Shown piece by piece: positions 37,275-46,745 of a stretch of 64,000 nt of DNA. The notes beneath the pieces were generated by a model. That model had not been told where the DNA came from, did no database searches, and worked only from the letters and a program-made list of their open reading frames with translations. Origin of the DNA: Winogradskyella sp. (GTDB taxonomy: Bacteria > Bacteroidota > Bacteroidia > Flavobacteriales > Flavobacteriaceae); assembly GCA_028383925.1 (NCBI GenBank), contig JAOEWO010000001.1, forward strand, positions 124,001-188,000, written 5' to 3'. The first letter of the stretch is position 1. Every line of letters begins with the position of its first letter. Position numbers and translations under genes: made by a program.

Positions 37275-40200
37275 TTGTGTTTTTAAAATACTCTTTAATT
37301 TTTTTCTTAAAATGATTTTGCAAAGGTAGTGCCTGTCGGTTTAATATTTCGGTAGTATTAAAATATTGTTTTGCTGTTGGAATTTGACTAGGGTTAGATT
37401 GATTAAAATCTTTAGTATTCGTTTCAGATTTACGCTTAGAATCTTGGCCTTGCATAAACGTAGCATTTTCTAGCTTGAGTAGCTGATGTTGTAAGTCCAT
37501 CATTTTTTGAAGCGTTTGGTTAGTAAACCCAGAGTTTAATAAATCGAGTTCAATATCTTCCATTTGTTTAATTAACGCACCAGCAGATTCAATTTTACCT
37601 TCTTTAGCCATTCTGTCTTCTAACGCCTGACGCAGTTGTTGCTGTTGCTGATAAATCTTAAACAATTCACCGTTTTGCTCTTCGCTTCCACCTTCCCCAT
37701 AACCATCATTCTTTTCACCTTCACCATCACCATTGCCACTTTTACCTTTATTCTTTCCGTTTTTTCCGCCTTCACCATCTTTACCATCATTGTCGTTTTC
37801 ACCAGATTTATTGCCTTCACCTTTTTCGTTACCGTTCTTACCACCTTGGCCACCTTCACCTTGTTGTTTACCGCTTTGGCCGTTTTCACCACTTTGACCG
37901 TTCTCGCCTTCTTTACCCACTTTTCCTTGTTGGCCAGGCTTTTTACCTTCACCATCTTTACCAGGGTCACCATCTTTACCGTCTTTACCTTTGTCACCCG
38001 GTTGTTTACCTTCGCCTTCTTTGCCTTCTTTGCCATCCTCATTTTTCTTTACACCTTCTTCCATGAGTTTATTTAACTCTTCTTGGCTCATAATAATATC
38101 TTCTAGCTGTTCGCCTCCACCACCAGAACCCGGAGAAGGATTCATAGACATTTCCATATTATCTAATACATCGCTCAAAAAGCTAGCTAATTCGTTACTC
38201 GCTGTAATTGCATATTGTTGAGAAGAAACCCCTTGATAAAGTCTGTTTTCTGTAAGTTGACCTAACGCCTTATCTATATTAAAATAAACATCTGTAATTT
38301 GAGAATTTACCTTTTCTGAAAGTTTAGGTTGTCTTAAAGATAGCGAAAACAAGCTATCATCGATATGCTCAAAGTGTTCTCTTAAATTACTTTGCTGTAT
38401 AATGTATTTACCATATTTATTATTATCTATATCTATAGCGCCAAAAGTATCCATAAGGGCTTCTTGGTCAAAAGAATACAATAATAGGTTTTCTAGTATT
38501 TGGCGCAACATATCAATATCCTCAGACATTTGATCTTCACCTCCACCACCGCCACCAGCGCTCTGCTTTAACATATCGCTCATTTCCTTCATCTTCTTTG
38601 CCGCTTTCTTTTGGCGCTCTTTAGCTTTCTCTTTTTGTTGTTGTGCTTCTTCAGGTTTTTGTTCTTCTGTGTTTTGTTCTTCTTTTTCTAAAGCGTCTTT
38701 TGCTTCTTTTTGATCAAATTTTACACCATCTTCTAATGGCTCGTCTCGTGGAATATCAATTGGCTTTTGAAGGCGTCTGTCTTCTTGTTTTAAATCTTCT
38801 AAATCTTTTTGAAGTTTATTAAACTCTTTATTTAATTCTTCTTGAGCTTCCTTATTATTTTCTTTGTCTTTTTGAGAAAGTTCATTTTGTTTGTCTGCAA
38901 GTTTTTCTAAGGCGCTCGCAATTTTTTCAGCCTTTTTCATCACATAGAAACGCTTAGTTAATTCTAAAAGCTGTTTCATGCTTCGTTTCTTATTTTTGTT
39001 TTGCTTTGCTAGCTCTTCTAATTTTTGCGTAAACTCTTCCTTATTAATTTTATCTTTTAATTCTTCGAGTTCTTTAAGTAACTTTTCGTCTTGTTTAAGT
39101 TGTTCCTCGTTTTCTTTTAAACGGACTTTTAAATCTTCTTTAAACGGATCTTTTTCTTTCTTTTCATTCTGAAACTCTTCGATATTTTCTTGAAGCTTTT
39201 TGTTAAAATTCTTCATTAACTGTTCTTGATTTTTCTGACGTTTTAAAAAATCTTCAAACTTCTTTTTATCATTAAAATTAAGGCTTTCTTTTTCCTTTTG
39301 TGTTTTAGATAACTCTTCTAATTTTTTGTCTTGTTCTTGAAGCTTATCAAACGTTTTACTAATATCTTGTATGGTCTCATTTTGTTCTTGCAATTGCTTC
39401 TGTTCTTCTTCGTCTTTAGTTAACTTTCTATAACTAAACACACTACTTTTTGTACGCTTGTAGTTATGCAGCGCATCATTGTCAAACACTTCAAAATACA
39501 ATTGGTAGCTTATACCTTCTTCTAGATTAAATTGATTTGGAAAAGCACTTACAAACGCACTGTAATTTGATTTTGAAATGATAATAGGTTCAACCACTTT
39601 ATTAGATTCGTCTTCCGATGGATAATAAACCAACTGTAGCTTGCTGAGACCGTAATCATCACTTACTTGTCCGTAAAAATAAAGACTTTGCTGATCTACA
39701 GAATCCTTTTGCACTTTAATATTAAGTTCTGGATAGACATCTCTAACCACATTAATAGTATAGGCTAAATTCTCGTAATCTTTAAGTGCATTGTTACTTG
39801 TTGAAATACTATAATTGTAGTTTTTATACAAACGTTTTGAAGCTTCAAAATTGCCTTCTTTCTCTGCCGAAAAGGCTAATGTGTCTTCAGCGTAAATACG
39901 AACATCTGTTGTAGATTTGGTTGTAGCTTTCCACGTTACTTTTGTTCCCTCAGGTATTACAGCAGAGCCTGTGCTCTTTAAAACTTCATCTTGCTTATTG
40001 GTATGCGCAGGATAATCTAAAAGTATTTGAAAATTTACCAAGTTTGGCGTATTAACCACCTCTAAAGTATAAGGCTTAGACACTACTTTATTTGCTAAAA
40101 GCGAAAACTCTATAGCTTTTTTTGGTAAAGTAAATGTATATTGAAATTCACCTGGTGCAACTTGTTGTAAAAAATAAGATTGACCGTTAAACTTAATTTG

Positions 40201-40881
40201 AGCATTTTCTGGCACAACAGCACCTACTGTTGAAATTTGCAACTTAAAATCTTTATTTTCAATAGCTTGTAACGATTCATTTAAAACAAAAAACTGAAAT
40301 GGCGCTGGTGGCTCATAAGCTGTTTGATAATTTACAACACGCTCATAACTGGTACTAAACCAATTTATTTTTCCTGTAATTAATGAAAGTAATAAGATCG
40401 CTATTGGTATTGCTGCATATTTTAAATACTTGGTGTTAGACTTAAAATTTATGGCAGATTTAAACGCAATAGGCTGCAACTCTTGAGATTTTTGCTCTAT
40501 ACTCGCCACTAATAAATCGGATTGTTTTGGGTTTTGGTTAAGCTGAAGTACATTTAAAAGCTTATCGTTAACCTCAGGAAAATGATTGCCAATAAGTTTT
40601 GAAGCTGTTTCGAGATTAATACCTTGGCGTAATTTAAATAAATGCGCCAACGGAATGGCAATAAACTTAATAAACAAGCCTGTTTCTACGGCAATGAAAG
40701 TCCAAAACAGAATTGTTCGTGCTGTGGGGTTTAACCAAAGTACATATTCTATAAAAAGGGTAACTATAAAATACAATAAGCCAATGGCAAAGAATAAAAT
40801 GGTGCCTTTTACGAGTTCATTAGTATAATACCTTTTAATAAACTGCTCTAACTTGTGCTTTATGGTTTCAAAATTACTCAT
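37267..40881 (-). CDS. DUF4175 family giant membrane protein with coiled coil and collagen-like tail
   Basis: A 1204-residue protein. Two membrane helices lie near residues 25-70 and a third at about 152-170. Next comes an extracytoplasmic beta-rich region (about 190-480), a very charged coiled coil (about 490-780), a Gly-rich hinge, then a Gly-x-y Lys/Glu/Asp-rich low-complexity stretch (about 945-1085) and a final helical tail. This layout fits DUF4175, a family of unknown function common in Bacteroidota. It is first in the run with ybeY (8-bp overlap). The low-complexity tail gives long open frames on other strands that are not real genes. Confidence 0.9.
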   Translation of the reverse strand: MSNFETIKHKLEQFIKRYYTNELVKGTILFFAIGLLYFIVTLFIEYVLWLNPTARTILFWTFIAVETGLFIKFIAIPLAHLFKLRQGINLETASKLIGNHFPEVNDKLLNVLQLNQNPKQSDLLVASIEQKSQELQPIAFKSAINFKSNTKYLKYAAIPIAILLLSLITGKINWFSTSYERVVNYQTAYEPPAPFQFFVLNESLQAIENKDFKLQISTVGAVVPENAQIKFNGQSYFLQQVAPGEFQYTFTLPKKAIEFSLLANKVVSKPYTLEVVNTPNLVNFQILLDYPAHTNKQDEVLKSTGSAVIPEGTKVTWKATTKSTTDVRIYAEDTLAFSAEKEGNFEASKRLYKNYNYSISTSNNALKDYENLAYTINVVRDVYPELNIKVQKDSVDQQSLYFYGQVSDDYGLSKLQLVYYPSEDESNKVVEPIIISKSNYSAFVSAFPNQFNLEEGISYQLYFEVFDNDALHNYKRTKSSVFSYRKLTKDEEEQKQLQEQNETIQDISKTFDKLQEQDKKLEELSKTQKEKESLNFNDKKKFEDFLKRQKNQEQLMKNFNKKLQENIEEFQNEKKEKDPFKEDLKVRLKENEEQLKQDEKLLKELEELKDKINKEEFTQKLEELAKQNKNKKRSMKQLLELTKRFYVMKKAEKIASALEKLADKQNELSQKDKENNKEAQEELNKEFNKLQKDLEDLKQEDRRLQKPIDIPRDEPLEDGVKFDQKEAKDALEKEEQNTEEQKPEEAQQQKEKAKERQKKAAKKMKEMSDMLKQSAGGGGGGEDQMSEDIDMLRQILENLLLYSFDQEALMDTFGAIDIDNNKYGKYIIQQSNLREHFEHIDDSLFSLSLRQPKLSEKVNSQITDVYFNIDKALGQLTENRLYQGVSSQQYAITASNELASFLSDVLDNMEMSMNPSPGSGGGGEQLEDIIMSQEELNKLMEEGVKKNEDGKEGKEGEGKQPGDKGKDGKDGDPGKDGEGKKPGQQGKVGKEGENGQSGENGQSGKQQGEGGQGGKNGNEKGEGNKSGENDNDGKDGEGGKNGKNKGKSGNGDGEGEKNDGYGEGGSEEQNGELFKIYQQQQQLRQALEDRMAKEGKIESAGALIKQMEDIELDLLNSGFTNQTLQKMMDLQHQLLKLENATFMQGQDSKRKSETNTKDFNQSNPSQIPTAKQYFNTTEILNRQALPLQNHFKKKIKEYFKNTND

Positions 40882-41033
40882 GCTTATTTTTAGTCTGTCA
40901 CTAAGAGTTTAGTAGAGAATAATTGTAAATATTAGCTAATTAGTATCTCGACTATGCGCGTTGTGAAAGTGTTGAATGTATTTAACTTACTAAACTACGA
41001 TTTTATTTTAACTGCTAATTCCTTAAATTTGGT

Positions 41034-41041
41034 AAGATTCT
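41034..41041 (+). promoter_or_regulatory. -7 element for the AlkB-like gene
   Basis: TAAATTTG matches TAnnTTTG, about 41 bp before the ATG at 41083. No clear -33 TTTG was found. Confidence 0.4.
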
Positions 41042-41082
41042 GTTAATTTAGAGTTTTTAAGTATTAAAACGAACAAATCTAT

Positions 41083-42126
41083 ATGAAAGACCTTAAATAT
41101 TTGGCTGCGTTTTCTATTCCTTTAACTGCTTATATTGGTTTATTCTTAAAAGGCTATTGGGTTTGGGCCACACCTATTTTTGCTTTTGTATGTATACCAA
41201 TCTTAGAACTAATCTTTACGGTTGATACTATTAATTTAAAACCAGACGAAGCCGACAGCAAATTAAAACAACGCCTTTTTGACTGGCTATTATATCTAAA
41301 CCTACCTCTGGTTTTTGGATTGGTTATCTATAGCCTAATTACCATTTCTAAAACCCCTTTAGAAACATACGAATTTATTGGACTCATAGTTTCTGTTGGT
41401 GTTGTGCTTGCTGTAAATGGTATTAATGTTGCGCACGAGCTTGGCCATAGACAAACCACTAACGAACGCTTTATTGGTAAAGCTTTACTTCTACCCTCTT
41501 TTTACATGCACTTTTATATTGAACATAATTTTGGTCACCATTTGCATGCAGCAACACCAGAAGATCCTGCAACGGCTCGTTATAATCAAAGTGTGTATGC
41601 GTTTTGGTTTACCTCAACGTTTAGGCAATATTTTTGTGCGTGGAAGATTCAGAATAAATTATTAAAAAACACAAACACATCTTTTTTTTCGGTTAAAAAC
41701 GATATGCTTTGGTATGTATTATTTCAAATAAGCTATTTGCTAATTATCGCAATTTTATTTGGAAGAGATGGCTTTTTATTTACGCTATTTGCAGGTTTGG
41801 TTGGTATTGTACTGCTCGAAACTGTAAACTATATTGAGCATTATGGTTTATTACGTTTACAAACAAAATCTGGACGATACGAGCGCGTACAAGAAATGCA
41901 CTCTTGGAACTCTAACCACGTTATTGGCAGAATTATATTATACGAATTAACCAGACATAGCGATCACCACTTTAAATCTTCTAAAAAATATCAGGTTTTA
42001 GATTGCCATGAGCAAAGTCCGCAAATGCCCTATGGCTATCCAACCTCTATGGTTTTAGCTATGATTCCGCCGCTTTGGTTTAGTATAATGAATAAACGCG
42101 TGCCTAAGACTATGATTATTAATTAG
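41083..42126 (+). CDS. AlkB-type alkane 1-monooxygenase / fatty-acid desaturase family protein
   Basis: A 347-residue membrane di-iron enzyme. The histidine boxes are present in order: HELGHR, EHNFGHHLH, the NYIEHYGLLR motif that separates AlkB from simple desaturases, and RHSDHHFKS. Five to six hydrophobic segments lie before and between them. It should hydroxylate a terminal alkyl chain with O2 and electrons from rubredoxin or ferredoxin, but no rubredoxin gene is next to it. The substrate could be alkanes or a fatty-acyl chain. It stands alone, with its own candidate promoter. Confidence 0.85.
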   Translation: MKDLKYLAAFSIPLTAYIGLFLKGYWVWATPIFAFVCIPILELIFTVDTINLKPDEADSKLKQRLFDWLLYLNLPLVFGLVIYSLITISKTPLETYEFIGLIVSVGVVLAVNGINVAHELGHRQTTNERFIGKALLLPSFYMHFYIEHNFGHHLHAATPEDPATARYNQSVYAFWFTSTFRQYFCAWKIQNKLLKNTNTSFFSVKNDMLWYVLFQISYLLIIAILFGRDGFLFTLFAGLVGIVLLETVNYIEHYGLLRLQTKSGRYERVQEMHSWNSNHVIGRIILYELTRHSDHHFKSSKKYQVLDCHEQSPQMPYGYPTSMVLAMIPPLWFSIMNKRVPKTMIIN

Positions 42127-42205
42127 AACATAGACACTAAGCCACATTGCTTTTAGATTGTACAGTAATTTAATATATGTTTTACATTATTTTTAAAACA
42201 TCTTC

Positions 42206-42242
42206 TACCATTAAACCAAAAACCGTCTATGGTTTAATGGTA
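42206..42242. repeat. 13-bp perfect inverted repeat between the AlkB-like gene and gltX
   Basis: TACCATTAAACCA (42206-42218) and TGGTTTAATGGTA (42230-42242) are exact reverse complements with an 11-nt loop. No T-run follows on either strand, so it is not a classical terminator; it could be an operator or an RNA structure. Confidence 0.8.
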
Positions 42243-42284
42243 TATACGCTCTAATTCCTCTTCAATTTTCTCTGTTTTATTTTC

Positions 42285-42315
42285 TTTGTTCTAAAACCTT
42301 ATAAAAGTATCTTTG
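42285..42315 (+). promoter_or_regulatory. Promoter for gltX (TTTG-N19-TATCTTTG)
   Basis: A -33 TTTG at 42285-42288, a 19-bp spacer and a -7 TATCTTTG at 42308-42315 match the Bacteroidota consensus in full. The gltX ATG is 51 bp downstream. This is one of the clearest promoters in the window. Confidence 0.8.
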
Positions 42316-42366
42316 CGCTAGATTCTGAAATAAATTCTGAATTACAAATTATTGCTACAACAAGTT

Positions 42367-43881
42367 ATGTCTAAAAACGTACGAGTGCGCTTTGCACCTA
42401 GTCCAACAGGACCTTTACATATTGGTGGTGTAAGAACTGCTTTATTCAATTATTTATTTGCTAAAAAACATGGTGGTGTTTTTGTGCTTCGTATAGAAGA
42501 TACAGACCAAAATCGCTATGTAGCAGGTGCAGAAGACTACATTGTAAACGCTCTAAATTGGTGTAATATTCCTTTTGACGAAGGGCCAGGAAAAAATGAA
42601 AAATTTGGACCTTACAGACAAAGTGAGCGTAAACATTTATACAAGCAATATGCCGATCAACTAATTGCAGATGGAAACGCATACTACGCTTTTGATACAT
42701 CTGAGCAATTAGATGCAGAAAGAAAAAGCCACGAAGCAGAAGGCAAAACTTTTATTTACAACTGGCACAACAGAAAAAAAGGACGTTTAATTAACTCTTT
42801 AGTTTTAACTGAAAATGAGACCAATGCTAAAATAGATGCTGGTGAAAATTATGTCGTTCGTTTTAAATCACCGCAAGACCAAATACTGCATTTAAAAGAC
42901 ATTATTCGTGGCAACATTACAATTGATACCAATGTTTTAGATGATAAAATATTATTTAAAAGTGACGGTATGCCAACCTATCATTTAGCAAATATTGTAG
43001 ACGACCATTTAATGGAAATCTCACACGTTATACGTGGTGAAGAATGGTTACCATCTTTAGCTTTGCATCAATTATTATATGATGCTTTTGGTTGGGATGC
43101 ACCAGAATTTGCACATTTACCTTTAATATTAAAACCTACAGGAAAAGGGAAGTTAAGTAAGCGTGATGGAGACAAAATGGGCTTTCCTGTTTTTCCATTA
43201 GAATATACAGCACCAGACGGCACCGTTTCTAAAGGCTACAAAGAAGAGGGTTATTTTGCTGAAGCGGTTGTTAATTTCTTATCGTTTTTAGGATGGAATC
43301 CTGGTACAGAGCAAGAAATATTTAGTTTAGAGCAATTAATTTCAGATTTTGACTTAGCACGAGTAAACAAAGCAGGTGCGCGTTTTGACCCTGATAAAAC
43401 AAAGTGGTTTAATCACCATTACATGCAGCAGCAATTAGACTTAAATTTAGCAGAACAGTTTAAAACTACTCAGCTAGAACTTAAAGACGTTGATGTTAAT
43501 TATATTGCACTCGTGATTGGTTTAATTAAAGAACGTGCCACTTTTGTAAGTGATTTTTGGGAATTGAGTCACTTCTTCTTCACAGCACCAAACTCATTTG
43601 ACGAAAAAGCTTCTAAAAAAGCATTAAAAGAAGGTACCACAGAAGTCTTAACCAAAGTTATTGAGCTTATAAATACAACAGACAACTTTACTGTAGAGCA
43701 ACTTCAAACCAATATTAAAGGTTGGATAACAGCTAACAACATAGGGTTTGGAAAAATAATGATGCCTTTACGCTTAGCGCTTGTTGGAGCTTTACAAGGA
43801 CCAGATGTATTTGATATTATGTTTATGATTGGTAAAGTAGAAACTGTAAAGCGTATTGAGGGATTAATACATACGCTTTAA
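42367..43881 (+). CDS. gltX: Glutamyl-tRNA synthetase
   Basis: A 504-residue class I synthetase from the ATG at 42367 (a TTG 15 bp upstream was not used). The HIGH-type motif is PSPTGPLHIGGVRTALFN; the KMSKS-type motif reads KLSKRDGDKMG. It also has RIEDTDQNR and HVIRGEEWLPS. It charges tRNA-Glu. It has its own strong promoter and ends one base before the convergent outer-membrane protein pseudogene. Confidence 0.97.
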   Translation: MSKNVRVRFAPSPTGPLHIGGVRTALFNYLFAKKHGGVFVLRIEDTDQNRYVAGAEDYIVNALNWCNIPFDEGPGKNEKFGPYRQSERKHLYKQYADQLIADGNAYYAFDTSEQLDAERKSHEAEGKTFIYNWHNRKKGRLINSLVLTENETNAKIDAGENYVVRFKSPQDQILHLKDIIRGNITIDTNVLDDKILFKSDGMPTYHLANIVDDHLMEISHVIRGEEWLPSLALHQLLYDAFGWDAPEFAHLPLILKPTGKGKLSKRDGDKMGFPVFPLEYTAPDGTVSKGYKEEGYFAEAVVNFLSFLGWNPGTEQEIFSLEQLISDFDLARVNKAGARFDPDKTKWFNHHYMQQQLDLNLAEQFKTTQLELKDVDVNYIALVIGLIKERATFVSDFWELSHFFFTAPNSFDEKASKKALKEGTTEVLTKVIELINTTDNFTVEQLQTNIKGWITANNIGFGKIMMPLRLALVGALQGPDVFDIMFMIGKVETVKRIEGLIHTL

Positions 43882-43882
43882 G

Positions 43883-44578
43883 TTACTCAAAGGCAATTAA
43901 AGCAGAAAGCAAAACCATGCTTTGAGTGCCTTTAAATTTACTTTTTCCTGTGCCAGTATTAAAATCTTGGTCGTTTAGCTTATTAAGAATATTTGTAAAG
44001 CCGTGTATATATTACGCTCTAAATTGAATAAACTTAAAACCAAGAGTTGCGCCTACAACAGCATTAAAGTTAATCTGAGAAATATCTTCTAAGTCTTTTG
44101 CTAAAATAGTTTTAGAATCTGTTGTCGTCACAAAGAGGTTCTCTTCATCAAAAGACTGCATCTCTAATTTACTATTAAACTGTGCCACAGGGCCAAAGTC
44201 TAATGTTAATATATTTGGAAGGACCTTAAAATGAAACAACAATACCAATTGTGCTTCGAGTACATTGTACTCTACTTGAGTGCTTCTAATGTTTCCATTA
44301 TCAAACTGAAGGCCTTCAACATTAAGGACGTTATCAGACAATTGCATACCATAACTGATATTATACCATTTATAGGGTAAATCACCAGTATTTGAAGCAC
44401 TAATAGACCAACCTTCACCTTTTATGGTGTTAAAGTTGTCTGTAAGAATATCAAATTGGGTTAATCCGCCGCCAATGGCGAATCCGTTTGTTAATCTAGT
44501 ACGCCCACCTTGGGCATAATTTGGGGTAAAAATAGTCGTGCACAGTGCTGCTAAAAGAAGCTGTTTTAGGTTAATCAT
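43883..44578 (-). pseudogene. Outer-membrane beta-barrel-like protein interrupted by an in-frame TAA
   Basis: The protein has a signal peptide (ending about PNYAQ) and an alternating beta-strand pattern, and it reads to QFRA at residue 188, where a TAA lies at 44012-44014. The same frame stays open for 42 more codons and reads YIHGFTNILNKLNDQDF, then KFKGTQSMVLLSALIAFE, ending at 43883. That tail has the shape of the last barrel strands of outer-membrane proteins, with a C-terminal aromatic residue before Glu. A CAA-to-TAA change would explain it. As given, the product lacks its last strands and would probably not fold in the membrane. Confidence 0.8.
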
Positions 44579-44692
44579 AGGGGGCTGAGGGGCTGATTCT
44601 CTGAAAAGTTAACTAAAATTATTTAATATTCCTTATTTTTAACTTTTATATTAACAAACCTTAAAAAATAAGCTATTGGTCAATTTATTTTA

Positions 44693-45601
44693 GTGTCAAT
44701 TATATTTTTTGGATTAATCATTTTAGCATCAGCTATTTTTATAGTAAAACAGAAAACTGCGGCCATTATAGAACGTTTTGGTAAATTTCATAGTATTAGA
44801 CAATCAGGGTTTCAAATGAAGATACCTTTGGTTGATAAAGTTGCTGGTAAGTTGAGTTTAAAATTTCAACAATTAGATGTTATTATAGAAACAAAAACCT
44901 TAGATGACGTATTTGTGCGCTTAAAAGTGTCTGTACAATACCGCGTTATTAGAGATAAGGTTTATGATGCCTTTTATCAATTAGATTACCCACACGACCA
45001 AATTACGTCTTATGTGTTTGATGTTGTACGTGCCGAGGTACCAAAAATGAAATTAGACGACGTCTTTGTAAAAAAAGATGATATTGCATTAGCTGTAAAA
45101 GCAGAATTGAATGATGCTATGTCTGATTATGGTTTTGATATCATTAAAACATTAGTTACAGATATTGATCCTGATGCGCAAGTAAAAGCAGCCATGAACC
45201 GAATTAATGCGGCAGACAGAGAGAAAACAGCAGCACAGTTTGAAGGAGATGCCGCTCGTATTCTTATTGTTGAAAAATCAAAAGCAGAAGCAGAAAGCAA
45301 ACGACTACAAAGACAAGGCATTGCAGATCAGCGTCGTGAGATTGCACGAGGACTAGAAGAATCTGTTGATGTTTTAAACCGCGTAGGTATTAACTCGCAA
45401 GAAGCCTCTGCTCTTATTGTAGTTACACAACATTATGATACCTTGCAGGCTATAGGACAAGAAACTAACAGTAATTTAATTTTATTACCAAATTCGCCAC
45501 AAGCCGGCAGTAATATGCTTAATGACATGGTGGCTAGTTTTACAGCAAGTAACCAAATTGGTGAGGCTATGAAAAACTCAAAAAAGAAAAAAGATGATTA
45601 A
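44693..45601 (+). CDS. SPFH/band 7 domain membrane protein (stomatin-like)
   Basis: A 302-residue protein starting at a GTG (44693). One N-terminal membrane segment is followed by the SPFH domain (TAAIIERFGKFHSIRQSGF, VFVRLKVSVQYRVI, LDDVFVKKDDIALAVKAEL) and a coiled-coil part with EKSKAEAESKRLQRQGIADQ. It probably forms ring-like membrane assemblies that act as scaffolds. It is coupled to the next gene by an 8-bp overlap. Confidence 0.92.
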   Translation: MSIIFFGLIILASAIFIVKQKTAAIIERFGKFHSIRQSGFQMKIPLVDKVAGKLSLKFQQLDVIIETKTLDDVFVRLKVSVQYRVIRDKVYDAFYQLDYPHDQITSYVFDVVRAEVPKMKLDDVFVKKDDIALAVKAELNDAMSDYGFDIIKTLVTDIDPDAQVKAAMNRINAADREKTAAQFEGDAARILIVEKSKAEAESKRLQRQGIADQRREIARGLEESVDVLNRVGINSQEASALIVVTQHYDTLQAIGQETNSNLILLPNSPQAGSNMLNDMVASFTASNQIGEAMKNSKKKKDD

Positions 45602-46115
45602 ACTCAAAAAAATGTTGCTACTCATTTTAGTAGCTTGTAGTATTAATGTGTTTTCACAAACAAAAGAAGATGCACTAAGAGATGCTAAACTAACGTCTAA
45701 GGCAACTCTAAATATGGATTTTGATACTGTTTTAAACCATACGCTACCAACAGTGCTAGATTTAATGGGTGGTAAAGATGCTGCAGTAACACTTTTAAAG
45801 AGCACTTTTGAAACTATGAAGCTTCAAGGATTTGTATTTGAAAAAGCAGATATTCTTTGTGTTTCAGAAATTGTGAATGAACAAGGGCAACACCGTTGTG
45901 TTATTGAGGGTTTTAACCAAATGAAAATGGATAAACAACGTATAAAATCTAAAAGTTATCTTTTGGGTGTTTATAACGAAGTAGATAATTTTTGGTGGTT
46001 TATTGAAGCAAAACAATTAAAAAATACTGCCTTAATAGAGCAAGTTTTACCAGACTTTAAGACAAGTCTTGTAATACCAGATGATGCTGTAGATGTACAG
46101 GCAATAGAAGACTAA
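45594..46115 (+). CDS. Secreted protein of unknown function, coupled to the SPFH gene
   Basis: A 173-residue protein with a signal peptide (LLILVACSINVFSQ) and a mature domain containing LNMDFDTVLNHTLPTVLDLMGG. The small size and a WWFIEAKQL segment suggest a compact alpha/beta fold. No family was recognised. Its start overlaps the SPFH gene, so the two are translated together. A strong terminator follows. Confidence 0.82.
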   Translation: MIKLKKMLLLILVACSINVFSQTKEDALRDAKLTSKATLNMDFDTVLNHTLPTVLDLMGGKDAAVTLLKSTFETMKLQGFVFEKADILCVSEIVNEQGQHRCVIEGFNQMKMDKQRIKSKSYLLGVYNEVDNFWWFIEAKQLKNTALIEQVLPDFKTSLVIPDDAVDVQAIED

Positions 46116-46116
46116 T

Positions 46117-46157
46117 AAAAAAGACGATCTGAAAATTATTTTCAGATCGTCTTTTTT
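46117..46157. terminator. Long bidirectional intrinsic terminator
   Basis: A perfect 19-bp stem (46117-46135 and 46139-46157) around a TTA loop contains GACGATCTGAAAA, flanked by A and T runs. It separates the plus-strand SPFH pair from the convergent DUF1761 gene. Confidence 0.95.
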
Positions 46158-46176
46158 AAATAAACACTTTAATAAC

Positions 46177-46653
46177 CTACACCCAACCACAAATTATGGC
46201 ACCCATAATGGTTAAGGCAACCGTCCAAAAACCAGCACCTATTAATATGTGTTTCCAACTCTTTTGCTCAAACATACCGTTTATACCAATAACGGGTAAA
46301 ACTATAAATAGGCCAGCCAGCAAACCATGAAGAGCTCCGTGCTTAAAGGTTCTAAAATTAGTACCATAATCATCAATAAAGGCTTGATATGAGGGTAAAA
46401 CATCTACGGCCTTTGGGTCACCACCAATCATTCCTAAAGCACCAGTTTGATGTATGGTAAAAAACGCTAGCAAAACCGATAGCACAAACGAAACTCCGAA
46501 AATGAGCAACATATTGCTGTTTTTTATCTTTTCTTCAGTTAAACCAGATTCTCGCATCCACACGTTACCAAATAAAACAGGACTATACCACAAAAAACCT
46601 AATACTAGTGGTACAATTGCAGCAACTAAAATTGCATAAACATTAAATTCCAT
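46177..46653 (-). CDS. DUF1761 family membrane protein
   Basis: A 158-residue protein with four hydrophobic segments. The N-terminal VPLVLGFLWYSPVLFGNVWM and the FKHGALHGLLAGLFIVLPVI segments fit the DUF1761 family, whose function is unknown. It is a single-gene unit between two terminators. Confidence 0.85.
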   Translation of the reverse strand: MEFNVYAILVAAIVPLVLGFLWYSPVLFGNVWMRESGLTEEKIKNSNMLLIFGVSFVLSVLLAFFTIHQTGALGMIGGDPKAVDVLPSYQAFIDDYGTNFRTFKHGALHGLLAGLFIVLPVIGINGMFEQKSWKHILIGAGFWTVALTIMGAIICGWV

Positions 46654-46691
46654 AATGATGATTTTATAAGTTAGTATGATTTAAAAGTACA

Positions 46692-46726
46692 AAAAAACCT
46701 CTAAGGTGTTGACCTAGAGGTTTTTT
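46692..46726. terminator. Intrinsic terminator downstream of glnS
   Basis: CCTCTAAGGT and ACCTAGAGG form a stem with one bulged A and a GTTG loop, flanked by A and T runs. It lies 20 bp after the glnS stop and may end transcription of glnS on the minus strand. Confidence 0.88.
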
Positions 46727-46745
46727 CTTATAGTAATACTAATTG

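Noticed and set aside
37620..38221. Long open frames on both strands inside the DUF4175 gene
   Set aside because: They are a by-product of the low-complexity Gly/Lys/Glu repeats; the peptides are simple-sequence (Lys/Val or Phe/Thr rich) and show no family.
43885..43927. Hairpin ACTCAAAG / CTTTGAGT as a gltX terminator
   Set aside because: The 27-nt loop and lack of a T-run make it weak, and it lies in the coding-like tail of the barrel gene.
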